DNA of 64,000 nt from Leifsonia soli (GTDB taxonomy: Bacteria > Actinomycetota > Actinomycetes > Actinomycetales > Microbacteriaceae): assembly GCF_013408745.1 (NCBI RefSeq), contig NZ_JACCBJ010000001.1, positions 3,410,001 through 3,474,000 of the forward strand. The letters run 5' to 3'. The notes beneath the pieces are model-generated. The model was given only the letters and a program-made list of their open reading frames with translations, ran no database searches and had not been told where the DNA came from. Both the position numbers and the translations under genes were made by a program. Every line of letters starts with the position of its first letter. The stretch's first letter is position 1. Positions 8,411 to 16,260 of this stretch are shown here, in pieces.

Positions 8411-9265
8411 ATGGTGGTGGAGACCCGATTCGTCCGCCCCGATGCGGGGCTGGTCGACCAGATCGTCATCGAGGTTCTCCGTACGGCGGGCGCACCTGTC
8501 GACCCGACTTCGTGGACACGAATCGAGCACGGATCAGCGAATCTCGTCGTCCTCGCGGGCGAAGTCGCGGTGCGCGTGAGTCGATCAGTCGAGTCGGTCC
8601 CGGACTTCATGCGCGTTCAAGCCCTGGTCGATCGGCTTCCCGAGCTTCCGTTCTCGGTACCGCGTTCCCTCACCGACCCAGTAAGAGTGGGCGATATTGT
8701 CGCGGTCGGGCAGACTCGGCTCCGCGGCGCTCCCCACCCGAGCGGAGACGGCGACCCACGCCAGCTCCGGGTGCTGCTCGAAGCGATCCACAACATCCCC
8801 CTCGACACCGTGCGGGCCGACCTCGCACCGGCGCGGGCCTTCATGGGAGGCGCGAGCTGGTTCGACATCATGACCGAGCAGGCGATCCCGCTGCTGGCCG
8901 CGCAGGTACAGGATCGGGCACGGCAGCAAGCAGACCGGCTCGCTGCCCTCGAACCCGCCTCTCCCGTGCTCGTCCACGGCGACCTCGCCGGAGGGAACGT
9001 GCTGTGGGAGAACGGCCACGTTTCAGCGGTGCTCGACTGGGACCTCGCCAGCGCTGACGACCCTGCCGAAGATGTCGCCGCGCTCGGCACCTGGCACGGC
9101 TGGGACTCCGTCACCCGTGCCACCGATGCACACATCATCAGGCGCGCACGAGCCTTCGCAGCTACCTACCCGCTCCAACTCATCTGCTTCGCACTCATCA
9201 ACTCGCGCCCGGCTAACGAACTCGCCCGCGCCATCGACAACGCCAACAGGCGTCTCCTGACCTAG
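8411..9265 (+). CDS. Aminoglycoside phosphotransferase-family kinase
   Basis: A 284-residue APH/choline-kinase-fold phosphotransferase. The catalytic loop is HGDLAGGNVLW and the metal-binding aspartate is in AVLDWDLASADDP. Family members phosphorylate aminoglycosides, macrolides or small metabolites; nothing in this sequence fixes the substrate, so antibiotic resistance should not be assumed. ATG 8411 lacks a strong ribosome binding site. It is a single-gene unit, bounded by hairpins on both sides. Confidence 0.82.
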   Translation: MVVETRFVRPDAGLVDQIVIEVLRTAGAPVDPTSWTRIEHGSANLVVLAGEVAVRVSRSVESVPDFMRVQALVDRLPELPFSVPRSLTDPVRVGDIVAVGQTRLRGAPHPSGDGDPRQLRVLLEAIHNIPLDTVRADLAPARAFMGGASWFDIMTEQAIPLLAAQVQDRARQQADRLAALEPASPVLVHGDLAGGNVLWENGHVSAVLDWDLASADDPAEDVAALGTWHGWDSVTRATDAHIIRRARAFAATYPLQLICFALINSRPANELARAIDNANRRLLT

Positions 9266-9306
9266 TCGACCTCCACCCGCCCCAATCGCCCGGATCAGGT
9301 TGGGCG

Positions 9307-9362
9307 CGCTGAACGATCCCTCAGCGTGCAATTGAACCGCCATCGCGTGGCCATGGGCGGTT
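9307..9362. terminator. Two hairpins between convergent genes
   Basis: Stem one is CGCTGA/TCAGCG (9307-9326) and stem two is AACCGCC/GGCGGTT (9335-9362). They lie between the ends of the APH-like and DUF402 genes and can act on both strands. The second overlaps the DUF402 stop codon. Confidence 0.5.
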
Positions 9363-9960
9363 AAGCAGTCAGTCGGTTCAAAGGACGCCAATCGCGCCAA
9401 CTGCGATCCCATGGCACCTCGCCGCGTTCCAGCACACTCTCGACAGCAATGCACGAATCGAGGATGCGCTGCGCGTCGTGTTGCTCGTAGACGCCCATCT
9501 GGAGAGCTAGCTCCAACTCGTCGTGGTCCTTGCGCTCCCACGAGCGGAAGTCTGGCGAGACGAGTAGGTCGAGAGTCTCATCCATGGTGTCGAATCCATG
9601 CTCGGTACGGATCAAGGGCTGCTGAAAGTTGACGTACCACGACATCACACCGAGGTCGGCTGAGACGGGTGCGAACACCTCGAATGGTTGCCCGGTGGGA
9701 GCGATTCGAAGCATTCCCGGCGCGTGGAACTCTTTCGGGCCGAGTTCCCATTCACCCGACAACCACATCGAGAACGTGCCACGTCCGTGCTGCGTGCCGA
9801 CGGGGTAATCGATGACTGTCCCGGGTTCGAGGTATGAAACGAACTGGTCCGCCGTGTCTTCGACAACGACGACCGGGCGAGACGTCCAGACGCGTCCTCG
9901 CAGGACCTCGCGAATCGCGATCCGTTCTCCTGGCCGGAATCTCCGGGAGGGGGGCAACAT
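9361..9960 (-). CDS. DUF402-domain protein
   Basis: 199 residues with the DUF402 pattern: N-terminal FRPGERIAIREVLRGRVW, then the acidic core WYVNFQQP and DETLDLLVSPD followed by WERKDHDEL. DUF402 proteins include nucleoside-phosphate hydrolases such as FomD, which need the acidic metal-binding residues that are all present here. ATG 9960 has a purine-rich AAGG-GAG stretch upstream. It is a stand-alone unit. The nucleotide substrate is unknown. Confidence 0.8.
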   Translation of the reverse strand: MLPPSRRFRPGERIAIREVLRGRVWTSRPVVVVEDTADQFVSYLEPGTVIDYPVGTQHGRGTFSMWLSGEWELGPKEFHAPGMLRIAPTGQPFEVFAPVSADLGVMSWYVNFQQPLIRTEHGFDTMDETLDLLVSPDFRSWERKDHDELELALQMGVYEQHDAQRILDSCIAVESVLERGEVPWDRSWRDWRPLNRLTA

Positions 9961-10010
9961 CTCTTTACCTTAAGACATTCGGACTGCGCGCCCGTCCGAT
10001 GGCGGATCGG

Positions 10011-10532
10011 TCAGAGAGCGCCAAGAATCGTCGTTTTCGTCTTGGGCCAGAGTGCGGCGAGCCGCGTGTTCCAGGGCGACGCCATGACCTGTGCGTCGAG
10101 TCGTCGCTCCACTTCCGTGATGGTCACCCACGCGGCCGCCATGACTTCGGTTGCTTGGAGATGCAGTTGGTGGGACGACGGTGCTTCCGCGACGTAGAGG
10201 TCGAGCAGCGCCGAAGCCTCCACGAATCGGGCGACGAGGATCAAGGCATCCGGTATAACGGCGATGCCGGTCTCTTCACGCAACTCCCTACTCGCGGCGG
10301 TGCGGCTCGTCTCGCCGGCCAGCACACTGCCCCCCGGGAACTCCCACCCGTACCCGAACTCCTTGCCAGGGGCGCGCTGGGTTAGCAGAACCGATCCGTC
10401 GAGCCGGACCACGCAGGTCGCGACGATGAGATGGAATGCTCCGTCCGGCCACTCCGGCGCACCCCGCATGAACCTCTCACCCGTCGATACCCCATCGGCG
10501 TCAACGACATCCCACCACTCGTCACCGTTCAC
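10011..10532 (-). CDS. Nudix hydrolase, first of three
   Basis: A 173-residue Nudix hydrolase that would cleave a nucleoside diphosphate linked to another moiety. The Nudix box is complete, from GGSVLAGE through RELREETG. The N-terminal GDEWWDVVDADG resembles IPP-isomerase/Nudix hybrids and the YfcD-type group. GTG 10532 is chosen because GGGAGG lies eight bases upstream; a GTG at 10559 is possible. It is followed downstream by DUF402 on the same strand with a 50-base gap. Confidence 0.82.
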   Translation of the reverse strand: MNGDEWWDVVDADGVSTGERFMRGAPEWPDGAFHLIVATCVVRLDGSVLLTQRAPGKEFGYGWEFPGGSVLAGETSRTAASRELREETGIAVIPDALILVARFVEASALLDLYVAEAPSSHQLHLQATEVMAAAWVTITEVERRLDAQVMASPWNTRLAALWPKTKTTILGAL

Positions 10533-10588
10533 ATCGCGATCCTCCCGCACCACGAGCACCTATGACCGCGTGCACGCTGATGGATCGG

Positions 10589-11029
10589 TTACCGGGCGGC
10601 CGAGGCCGCCATACCGATTTTGGCGCCAAGACCTGCGGCAAGAACATGCGCGTCTCGCAGGGGCATCCACCAACACGTCCAGCTGAGTTCGCCTCCTCCG
10701 TCGGATCGGAAGCGTTCGCCTGCCCGCCATCGTTCAGTAACGTCTGCGTGCTGAATCGACATGAGCACGAAGTGACGTACGGCGATCTCGTCTCGGGTAG
10801 GTCTCACGTCGTATCGCGCCTCGCCGAGCGACTGCACCACCCGGCCTATGCGTCCCGTCTCTTCGAATAGCTCACGCTCTGCTGCGCGCTCCGGGGTCTC
10901 GCCGGGCTCAATGGTGCCGGCAGGAACCTGCACACCCGTCTTGGCGAGCGGGATGGTGTCGTGCGTGAAGACGAGAAGGTGCCCGTCATGGATGACGTAG
11001 CAGACAACCTTCTGGACGTGAAGCGGCAT
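10589..11029 (-). CDS. Nudix hydrolase, second of three
   Basis: About 146 residues. It starts with the usual first strand (QKVVCYVIHDGHLLVF) and has a complete Nudix box, GTIEPGET through RELFEETG. The start ATG 11029 is chosen by family fit; ATG 11071 is an alternative and neither has a good ribosome binding site. It is transcribed divergently from the third Nudix gene, about 100 bases away. The substrate is unknown. Confidence 0.78.
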   Translation of the reverse strand: MPLHVQKVVCYVIHDGHLLVFTHDTIPLAKTGVQVPAGTIEPGETPERAAERELFEETGRIGRVVQSLGEARYDVRPTRDEIAVRHFVLMSIQHADVTERWRAGERFRSDGGGELSWTCWWMPLRDAHVLAAGLGAKIGMAASAAR

Positions 11030-11133
11030 GCACCCACGGTACGACTCCACGAACCGATCAAGCTTGGGCATGCGTGGCAGCAAGAACGCCAGCCTTCCTG
11101 ACACACGCCCCACCGGACCGGGATGATTGCGGC

Positions 11134-11598
11134 ATGCCAATAGATCGCTCCCACATCCGCGTCAAGGCGATGCTCATCGCTCGGAGCGGCGATGGCTCAC
11201 GCCATCTCGTCAGCAGCAATCCACCCACCAGCGAGAATCCGCTCGGATACCACCGGCTCGTCGGCGGGGGGGGGGGGGGGGGGGGGGGCGAATTCGGCGA
11301 GACACACCGTGAAGCGATCATCCGCGAAGTGTACGAAGAACTCGGCGCCGAAGTCCGCGAGCTCACCCACCTGGGCATGATTGAGAACATCTTCCGCTAC
11401 AACGGCGAACTCGGCCACGAGATCGTCGCTCTGTACTCAGGCATCTTGGACCCGGCACCGGCACTCGAGGGCGGAACCCTCACAGAGTCGGACGGCTCAG
11501 TGGTCCCAGTCGTGTGGCGACCCGTCGATGACGTCGACGTGAAGGTGCCGCTCTATCCGCGCGAGGCAAACGATCGGATTCGTGACATGCTCGCATGA
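11134..11598 (+). CDS. Nudix hydrolase, third of three, with poly-G tract in the Nudix box
   Basis: About 154 residues. Motif residues downstream of the tract are intact (EFGETHREAIIREVYEELGA), giving the full GX5EX7REUXEEXGU pattern. The glycine-rich start of the box is encoded by 23 consecutive G (11266-11288), so the protein has nine glycines in a row where relatives have about three glycines and a hydrophobic residue. In the given sequence the frame is open. A change of one or two G would shift the frame and remove the catalytic helix. ATG 11134 has only a weak ribosome binding site. Confidence 0.75.
   Translation: MPIDRSHIRVKAMLIARSGDGSRHLVSSNPPTSENPLGYHRLVGGGGGGGGGEFGETHREAIIREVYEELGAEVRELTHLGMIENIFRYNGELGHEIVALYSGILDPAPALEGGTLTESDGSVVPVVWRPVDDVDVKVPLYPREANDRIRDMLA
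11266..11288. repeat. 23-base poly-G homopolymer
   Basis: Twenty-three uninterrupted G bases lie inside the third Nudix gene, at the codons of the catalytic glycine loop. It is the only homopolymer of this length in the window. It could be a slippage-prone contingency tract or a sequencing artefact. Confidence 0.9.
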
Positions 11599-11654
11599 TC
11601 CGACAATCTCAGGGGCCTCGCCGAGTGACACCCGTGATCACCTACGAACTCATC

Positions 11655-11666
11655 CGCAAGCCGATC
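11655..11666 (+). repeat. Island 12-mer, copy 2
   Basis: CGCAAGCCGATC lies between two convergent genes, directly after the stop of the minus-strand gene. The bases that follow (ATCCGTTA, 11664-11671) recur inverted at 12787-12794 (TAACGGAT), on the far side of the next two genes. Confidence 0.75.
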
Positions 11667-11668
11667 CG

Positions 11669-12082
11669 TTACCGAGATATCGGGAACGGCCAATCCGCGG
11701 GATACGCGTGCGGCACAGCTACCACTTGGACTTGGTCGTCATAGACGATCCTGCCTGGATGTGATGTGCGGAGCTCGACCCAAGCGACGCCATACCGATC
11801 GAGAATCGAAAGGTAGGTGCCGGTCATGCTAAGGAGCGCCGCGGCCTCAACCTTGAACCAGGACCGCGCCCCCGGGTTCGCTACCGGGTCGTAGCATCCC
11901 GGTCTTATCGTGCTGGGATCGGGATAGGCGGTATTCGCTTGCTCGTTCGCCGCGTCCAGCCAGTGTCGGTCCTCACGGCTGAGCAGCCCCGCCGCAGCCA
12001 AGCCATTGACCATCGCGAACACGCCTGGATGCTGGCCCCGACGATTAGGCGCAGCGCTCTCAAATCGAACGAACCGGGTCAC
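11669..12082 (-). CDS. Conserved actinobacterial protein of unknown function
   Basis: 137 residues, no domain I can name. It looks like a small globular protein with conserved aromatic and charged positions: MTRFVRFES and NRRGQHPGVF at the N-terminus, then SWFK, LLDRYGVAW-type helix (SILDRYGVAWVE) and VYDDQVQVVAVP at the C-terminus. No signal peptide or membrane segment. A truncated paralogue lies at 17130-17419 in the same island. The stop codon abuts the copy-2 repeat. Confidence 0.7.
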   Translation of the reverse strand: MTRFVRFESAAPNRRGQHPGVFAMVNGLAAAGLLSREDRHWLDAANEQANTAYPDPSTIRPGCYDPVANPGARSWFKVEAAALLSMTGTYLSILDRYGVAWVELRTSHPGRIVYDDQVQVVAVPHAYPADWPFPISR

Positions 12083-12154
12083 GTTTCGAGGATAGAAGGA
12101 TCTACCGGACGAATGCGCTTGCCGCGTTCGATAGCGGATCCCCTTCGTGCCACG

Positions 12155-12748
12155 TCACCTGCCGCGAAGCGTGACCAGGTTTCGCAGGCCGATAAAGGCG
12201 GCAAGGGGCTTGATGAATGTAATCTCCCCGACTCGGTACTCGCGGCCGCGAGCAAGGCGGTCGGCGAGGTCGGGGCGCAGCCTCCAAAGGTAGGCGCGAC
12301 CCTTCTCTGCATGTAAGGAGGTCGAGACGATCTTGATCGATTCGGCGTCCTCGATCAGAGGAATCGCGTTCTGGATGTTCTCCCAGGTCGACCGACTCGT
12401 CTTATCGAGACGGATCAGGCCGGTATATCCAAGAACCTCTCTTGCGTAGCTCTCCATGAGTTCAGCCTCGGGAGTCCGGCCGCCGACTGCCCCACCACAC
12501 AGGACGAGTGTGCTTGCCCGGGCCGCTGGCTCGATGGACCGGAGCCCGGCGCGCACTCTGTAGCGGTTCATGTAGTTGGCGTGAGTGCCGGCGTTCTTGT
12601 AGCCGAGGACGACGACGGCCTCCGCGTGTCCCACACTTTCTCCGGTGCCGAGCCTCCTGCGGCTTGCGCCCCAATGTGTGACTTCTCCGAAGACGAGCGT
12701 GACACAGATCAGTCCTCCGAGGACCGCTGCGACGGTGCGAGGGCGCAT
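12155..12748 (-). CDS. DUF218 (YdcF/SanA-like) membrane-anchored protein
   Basis: 197 residues with one N-terminal membrane segment (about residues 5-24), then a DUF218 domain: AVVVLGYKN, TLVLCGGAVGGRTPEAELM and DKTSRSTWENIQNA are the family landmarks. YdcF binds S-adenosylmethionine and SanA-type proteins affect envelope permeability in enterobacteria; the role here is unknown. The catalytic-looking Glu in PEAELM and the Asn in TWENI are present. It is a single-gene unit between repeats. Confidence 0.78.
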   Translation of the reverse strand: MRPRTVAAVLGGLICVTLVFGEVTHWGASRRRLGTGESVGHAEAVVVLGYKNAGTHANYMNRYRVRAGLRSIEPAARASTLVLCGGAVGGRTPEAELMESYAREVLGYTGLIRLDKTSRSTWENIQNAIPLIEDAESIKIVSTSLHAEKGRAYLWRLRPDLADRLARGREYRVGEITFIKPLAAFIGLRNLVTLRGR

Positions 12749-12786
12749 CCATTCAGAATACGAGCCTGCCCCCAGCCAGCGTCCGT

Positions 12787-12794
12787 TAACGGAT
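12787..12794. repeat. Inverted partner of the 11664-11671 repeat
   Basis: TAACGGAT is the reverse complement of ATCCGTTA at 11664-11671. It sits in the palindrome TCCGTTAACGGA between DUF218 and the 2H phosphoesterase. The pair encloses two minus-strand genes. Confidence 0.5.
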
Positions 12795-12890
12795 TGTCTT
12801 CGTGGTTCGCCTTCGCGCTGACGTCGTAATATCGGGCGTGCGTCTGCGCGGTCCCGGTATGGTCAGCCAATCGAAAGACTGGAGGACCTG

Positions 12891-13490
12891 GTGGCGCGAG
12901 AATTCATGACGGACCCTACCTTGCTCGAATCTCTCAATGGTCAGCAATATCTTGTGCTCCGGCCGGCTGGACCCGTGGCGGAGTTCTACGAGGCTGAACA
13001 GGCAACACTGAAAACAAGACTGCCGCGTTCGATCTCCCACCCTCACTCGGGGCATGTGACCCTGCGAGGCTTTAATGAGCCAGCGCGAGTTCACGAGTTG
13101 AGAGACGCGGTCGCAGCATGGGCGAGCCAGCAGGCGCCAATCGAAGTGCGAGTTGATGCCGTCGATGGATTCCCGACGCCATTCCAGATCCTCATTGCTC
13201 GGCTGCACCGGGCCGTAACTCTGGTGGACGCGTACGCCGGGCTCACAACGGCGTTAGATGCGACCGACTTCCATCGCATCGGTGAACTGCCGCTGGAAGA
13301 GTGGGTCTTCCACATGTCGCTCGTCTACTGCGGAACGCTGAGCGAGAGCGATTGGCGGACCGCGTACGAGAAGAGCTCACGCCACGTCGTGGCGCGTCCC
13401 AGCGAAGTGATCCCTGAAGTGGAGTTCGTTTGGTACGAGAGCGGAACAGAGCACGCGGAGACAATGGCCCTCAGCGGCCGCACCCGCTGA
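12891..13490 (+). CDS. 2'-5' RNA ligase-like 2H phosphoesterase
   Basis: A 199-residue member of the 2H phosphoesterase superfamily. Both His motifs are present and spaced as expected: HVTLRGF at about residue 55 and HMSLVYC at about residue 141. Family members act on cyclic phosphates or 2'-5' phosphodiester bonds in RNA and nucleotides. The start GTG 12891 is set by GGAGG six bases upstream. No partner gene is adjacent. Confidence 0.78.
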   Translation: MAREFMTDPTLLESLNGQQYLVLRPAGPVAEFYEAEQATLKTRLPRSISHPHSGHVTLRGFNEPARVHELRDAVAAWASQQAPIEVRVDAVDGFPTPFQILIARLHRAVTLVDAYAGLTTALDATDFHRIGELPLEEWVFHMSLVYCGTLSESDWRTAYEKSSRHVVARPSEVIPEVEFVWYESGTEHAETMALSGRTR

Positions 13491-13536
13491 GGTCAGTCGT
13501 TACCTCTGCAGTCGGCGGGACCCGCTCGATCCCGTC

Positions 13537-13548
13537 CGCAAGCGGATC
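13537..13548 (+). repeat. Island 12-mer, copy 3
   Basis: CGCAAGCGGATC, followed directly by CATTGCG. The overlapping ATCCATTGCG (13546-13555) is repeated inverted at 14830-14839 (CGCAATGGAT), beyond the next two genes. Confidence 0.75.
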
Positions 13549-13619
13549 CATTGCGGCGACATGAGGGGTGGGGCCTTGTCGTCTGCGATGTTTGCCTGAA
13601 GGGTGACTAGGCTGAGCGA

Positions 13620-14030
13620 GTGGCCCATCAGGTGACACGAGCCAGCGTCCCGGTCAGACCAACCGCCTGGTTTTGGTGGGTGCTCGCGCTCACATCAATC
13701 GTTGTGACCATCGGCCTGGCCATGCTAGGTGCTCTGGTGTCCTTCGCGGGAGCGGATCTGGGCCCAACAAGTGGTGCCTGGTCGATCGCATTCTGGCTTG
13801 TCCTCCTCGCTTGTATTGCCTCGTTCTGCCTTAGCATCGTGCTCCTTCCGGTCACTAGGCGCCGGGAGGTGCGAGCCGGCTACACGACGTTGCCGACGAT
13901 GGCGCCCCAGGTCGAATGGCGCGATCACGTGACTGGACTTGTACTGAGGCAGCCGGGTGAGCCAACGCCGATCGGATCGATAGGCGAACTCCGAAGGGCC
14001 GCGGAGGGACGCCGCGACGGTTCCGAGTGA
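13620..14030 (+). CDS. Small two-TM membrane protein, unknown function
   Basis: 136 residues with two hydrophobic segments (about residues 17-42 and 56-76) and a hydrophilic C-terminal half. No recognised domain. GTG 13620 is the start. Its stop overlaps a GTG of the next frame, so it may be translationally linked to the tyrosine phosphatase. Confidence 0.6.
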   Translation: MAHQVTRASVPVRPTAWFWWVLALTSIVVTIGLAMLGALVSFAGADLGPTSGAWSIAFWLVLLACIASFCLSIVLLPVTRRREVRAGYTTLPTMAPQVEWRDHVTGLVLRQPGEPTPIGSIGELRRAAEGRRDGSE

Positions 14031-14098
14031 AGCGATTAGTCCGATTGCCGATCGGCCTTCGGGCCGGCCGCGGCGATGCGATTGCTAGCCTCGTCGAG

Positions 14099-14818
14099 AT
14101 GCGGAATCTCGATTGGGACGGGTTGCCTAACGTCCGCGACCTTGGTGGGCTGCCGACGCGGCTGTCTGATACCGGCACGACAGTCATGGGCCGCGTTGCG
14201 CGTGGACCACGCCGCGAACTCCTCACTTCGGCGGGATGGCTTGCCGCGTCTCGCTGGGGACTGCGCTCGGTCGTCGATCTGCGCAGCGCGGGAGAGAGCG
14301 GCCCGCGAGACGCCGACCCGGAAGCAGTACCTCCAGAGGGGGTGACGATCACTCTTGCGCCGACGGAAGACCAGACGCATCCCGAGTTCCGCGATGTGTG
14401 CCTGCCGATTCTCGATTCGCCTGAATACTGGCAGCACAATGTCCGCATCCTTCCCGGACTCATCCGCGAGACGCTTGAGGCGATTGCTGCGTCTCAGCCC
14501 GGCGTGCTCATCCATTGCGCCGCCGGTCGCGATCGGACCGGAATGATCAGCGCCTTGCTGCTGGCCAACGCGGGCGTCTCTATCGACGGCATCGTGGCCG
14601 ACTACGCCGAGTCCGTCTACGCCATGGCCGGCACAGCCCAACATGGTGGACCGACGCACGATCGGCAAGCGTCGTGGACCCAGGAACAGACGGCATCCTG
14701 GCTGAGCTCGGTGACGCCGCACGTGCGAGCGTTCGCGGCCGACTCCGACGCCATGTTGAATGCGCTCGCTGTCACCGCGGAGACCCGCCGTACCCTGCGC
14801 GAACTGCTGACTGCCTAG
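14099..14818 (+). CDS. Tyrosine/serine protein phosphatase
   Basis: About 239 residues of the bacterial Tyr-phosphatase-3 type. The N-terminal NVRDLGGLPT and the catalytic P-loop HCAAGRDRTG (CX5R) are clear. Actinobacterial relatives (PtpB-like) act on phosphotyrosine or phosphoinositides. ATG 14099 fits the family start. A GTG at 14027, overlapping the previous stop, would add 24 residues. It is followed by a GCGAG/CTCGC hairpin at about 14848-14861. The physiological target is unknown. Confidence 0.82.
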   Translation: MRNLDWDGLPNVRDLGGLPTRLSDTGTTVMGRVARGPRRELLTSAGWLAASRWGLRSVVDLRSAGESGPRDADPEAVPPEGVTITLAPTEDQTHPEFRDVCLPILDSPEYWQHNVRILPGLIRETLEAIAASQPGVLIHCAAGRDRTGMISALLLANAGVSIDGIVADYAESVYAMAGTAQHGGPTHDRQASWTQEQTASWLSSVTPHVRAFAADSDAMLNALAVTAETRRTLRELLTA

Positions 14819-14829
14819 CCCCCGCGGGT

Positions 14830-14839
14830 CGCAATGGAT
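14830..14839. repeat. Inverted partner of the 13546-13555 repeat
   Basis: CGCAATGGAT is the exact reverse complement of ATCCATTGCG at 13546-13555. Together they bracket the small membrane protein and the phosphatase. Confidence 0.55.
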
Positions 14840-14949
14840 TTGACGACCTGCGAGGATTCTCGCCGCTCGCTGAGCGATCATCTACCGGCCAGGATTCGCC
14901 CGGCCGCTCCTCGGCTACTGTCGAGTGAAAGGCGTGAGGGGGCGGACGG

Positions 14950-16191
14950 ATGAGCGATGCGCGTGCTCGTGTCGACCACAGTTCATTCGCTCGCTACTGG
15001 ACCGCGGCCGCGATCAGCTCCTTTGGCACGGCCGTGACAACGGTCGCGATGCCTGTGCTGGTCGTGCAGCTACTGCACGCGGAGCCGTTCGAGGTTGGCA
15101 TTGTGAACGCCGCGCAGTTCGTGCCGTACGCACTGGTTGGGCTGATTGCCGGCGTCTATACGGATCGTTGGCGTCGCAAGCCCATCCTGGTGTGGGCGAG
15201 CCTCGGGCGTGCGCTCTCTTTGGGGACAATTCCGATCCTGTGGGTCTGTGGCGTGCTGCAGATCTGGATGCTGGTCATCGCCCTGCTGCTATTCGGGGGG
15301 TTCTCGGTCTTCGGATTCGCGGCTACCCAATCGCTGCTTCCTCGTCTGGTGCCCCGAACAAGGTTGATCACGGCCAACGCGCGACTCGACCAAACGGATG
15401 CGGCCGCCCAGACCGTCGGTCCCGCACTCGGTGGGGGGCTGGTCGGGCTGCTGGGGGCCCCGATCGCGATCGTCGTGGACTCGATCAGCTACCTCGTCGA
15501 TGCGGCGCTCAACGCGAGCATCCGGGTCGAAGAGCCCAAACCCAGCCCTCGTAATGCAAACCTTGGCGTCGAGATTCGCCAGGGCCTGAAATCGACGTAT
15601 CGTCACCAGACCCTGGGCCGGCTGGCGGTGTCGACTCACATCTGGTTCATCGCCAATGGTGCAGCGATGACGGCCCCCTCTATCCTCGCCCTCCGAACGC
15701 TCGGGTTCTCCGCATTCATTTATGGGCTGTTGCTGACCGTCTTCGGCGTCACCAGTTTCATCGGTGCCTCGCTCGCGCCGCGACTCGGAACGTGGCTCGG
15801 GTCAGGGCGGGTGATCATCCTTGCGCGCGCGATCTACCCGATCGGATGGCTCCTCGTAGCCGTAGCTCCTCCAACCGCGGCAGGGGGTGTCCTGCTGTTT
15901 ATTGCCCTCTCCCTTCAAGGGCTGGCTATGGGGACAGAGAACTCACACGAGCAGGTCTATTGGCAGACGCTGACGCCAGACGAATTGCTCGGCCGGACCA
16001 ACGCCACCAGACGCTCGGTCAATCGAACGATGGCCGCAGCCGGCGCCCTCATTTCCGGCCTCTTGATCGGGCTAGTCGGTGACCGTCTTGTCCTCCTCGG
16101 CGTGATCATCGTCTTCGCGGCAGCCGCACTCACAGCGGTCCTGTCGCCACTTCGTGAAGCACCGGCGACGCCGGGGGAAAGCGCCCGCTGA
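14950..16191 (+). CDS. MFS transporter, enterobactin-exporter-like (MFS_3)
   Basis: A 413-residue twelve-helix major facilitator protein. The loop 2-3 motif appears as GVYTDRWRRKPIL, and the first helix contains SFGTAVTTVAMPVLV, as in EntS/MFS_3 exporters. It would move a small molecule outward using the proton gradient; the substrate is unknown. ATG 14950 has GAGGGGGCGG upstream. It lies alone between repeats, without a regulator next to it. Confidence 0.82.
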   Translation: MSDARARVDHSSFARYWTAAAISSFGTAVTTVAMPVLVVQLLHAEPFEVGIVNAAQFVPYALVGLIAGVYTDRWRRKPILVWASLGRALSLGTIPILWVCGVLQIWMLVIALLLFGGFSVFGFAATQSLLPRLVPRTRLITANARLDQTDAAAQTVGPALGGGLVGLLGAPIAIVVDSISYLVDAALNASIRVEEPKPSPRNANLGVEIRQGLKSTYRHQTLGRLAVSTHIWFIANGAAMTAPSILALRTLGFSAFIYGLLLTVFGVTSFIGASLAPRLGTWLGSGRVIILARAIYPIGWLLVAVAPPTAAGGVLLFIALSLQGLAMGTENSHEQVYWQTLTPDELLGRTNATRRSVNRTMAAAGALISGLLIGLVGDRLVLLGVIIVFAAAALTAVLSPLREAPATPGESAR

Positions 16192-16198
16192 GGGATCC

Positions 16199-16207
16199 TT
16201 ACTGGGC
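16199..16207. repeat. Left inverted repeat around the methyltransferase gene
   Basis: TTACTGGGC starts 8 bases after the MFS stop. Its exact reverse complement GCCCAGTAA is at 17088-17096, nine bases after the methyltransferase stop. Confidence 0.55.
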
Positions 16208-16260
16208 AGTGCAGTTAGAGAGCTTGCGCTGTCGGCCTGTTCACCCACAAGCTGACCGAC

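Noticed and set aside
8411..9265. Calling the APH-fold kinase an antibiotic resistance gene
   Set aside because: The catalytic motifs are shared by many metabolic kinases, and no feature ties it to a drug.
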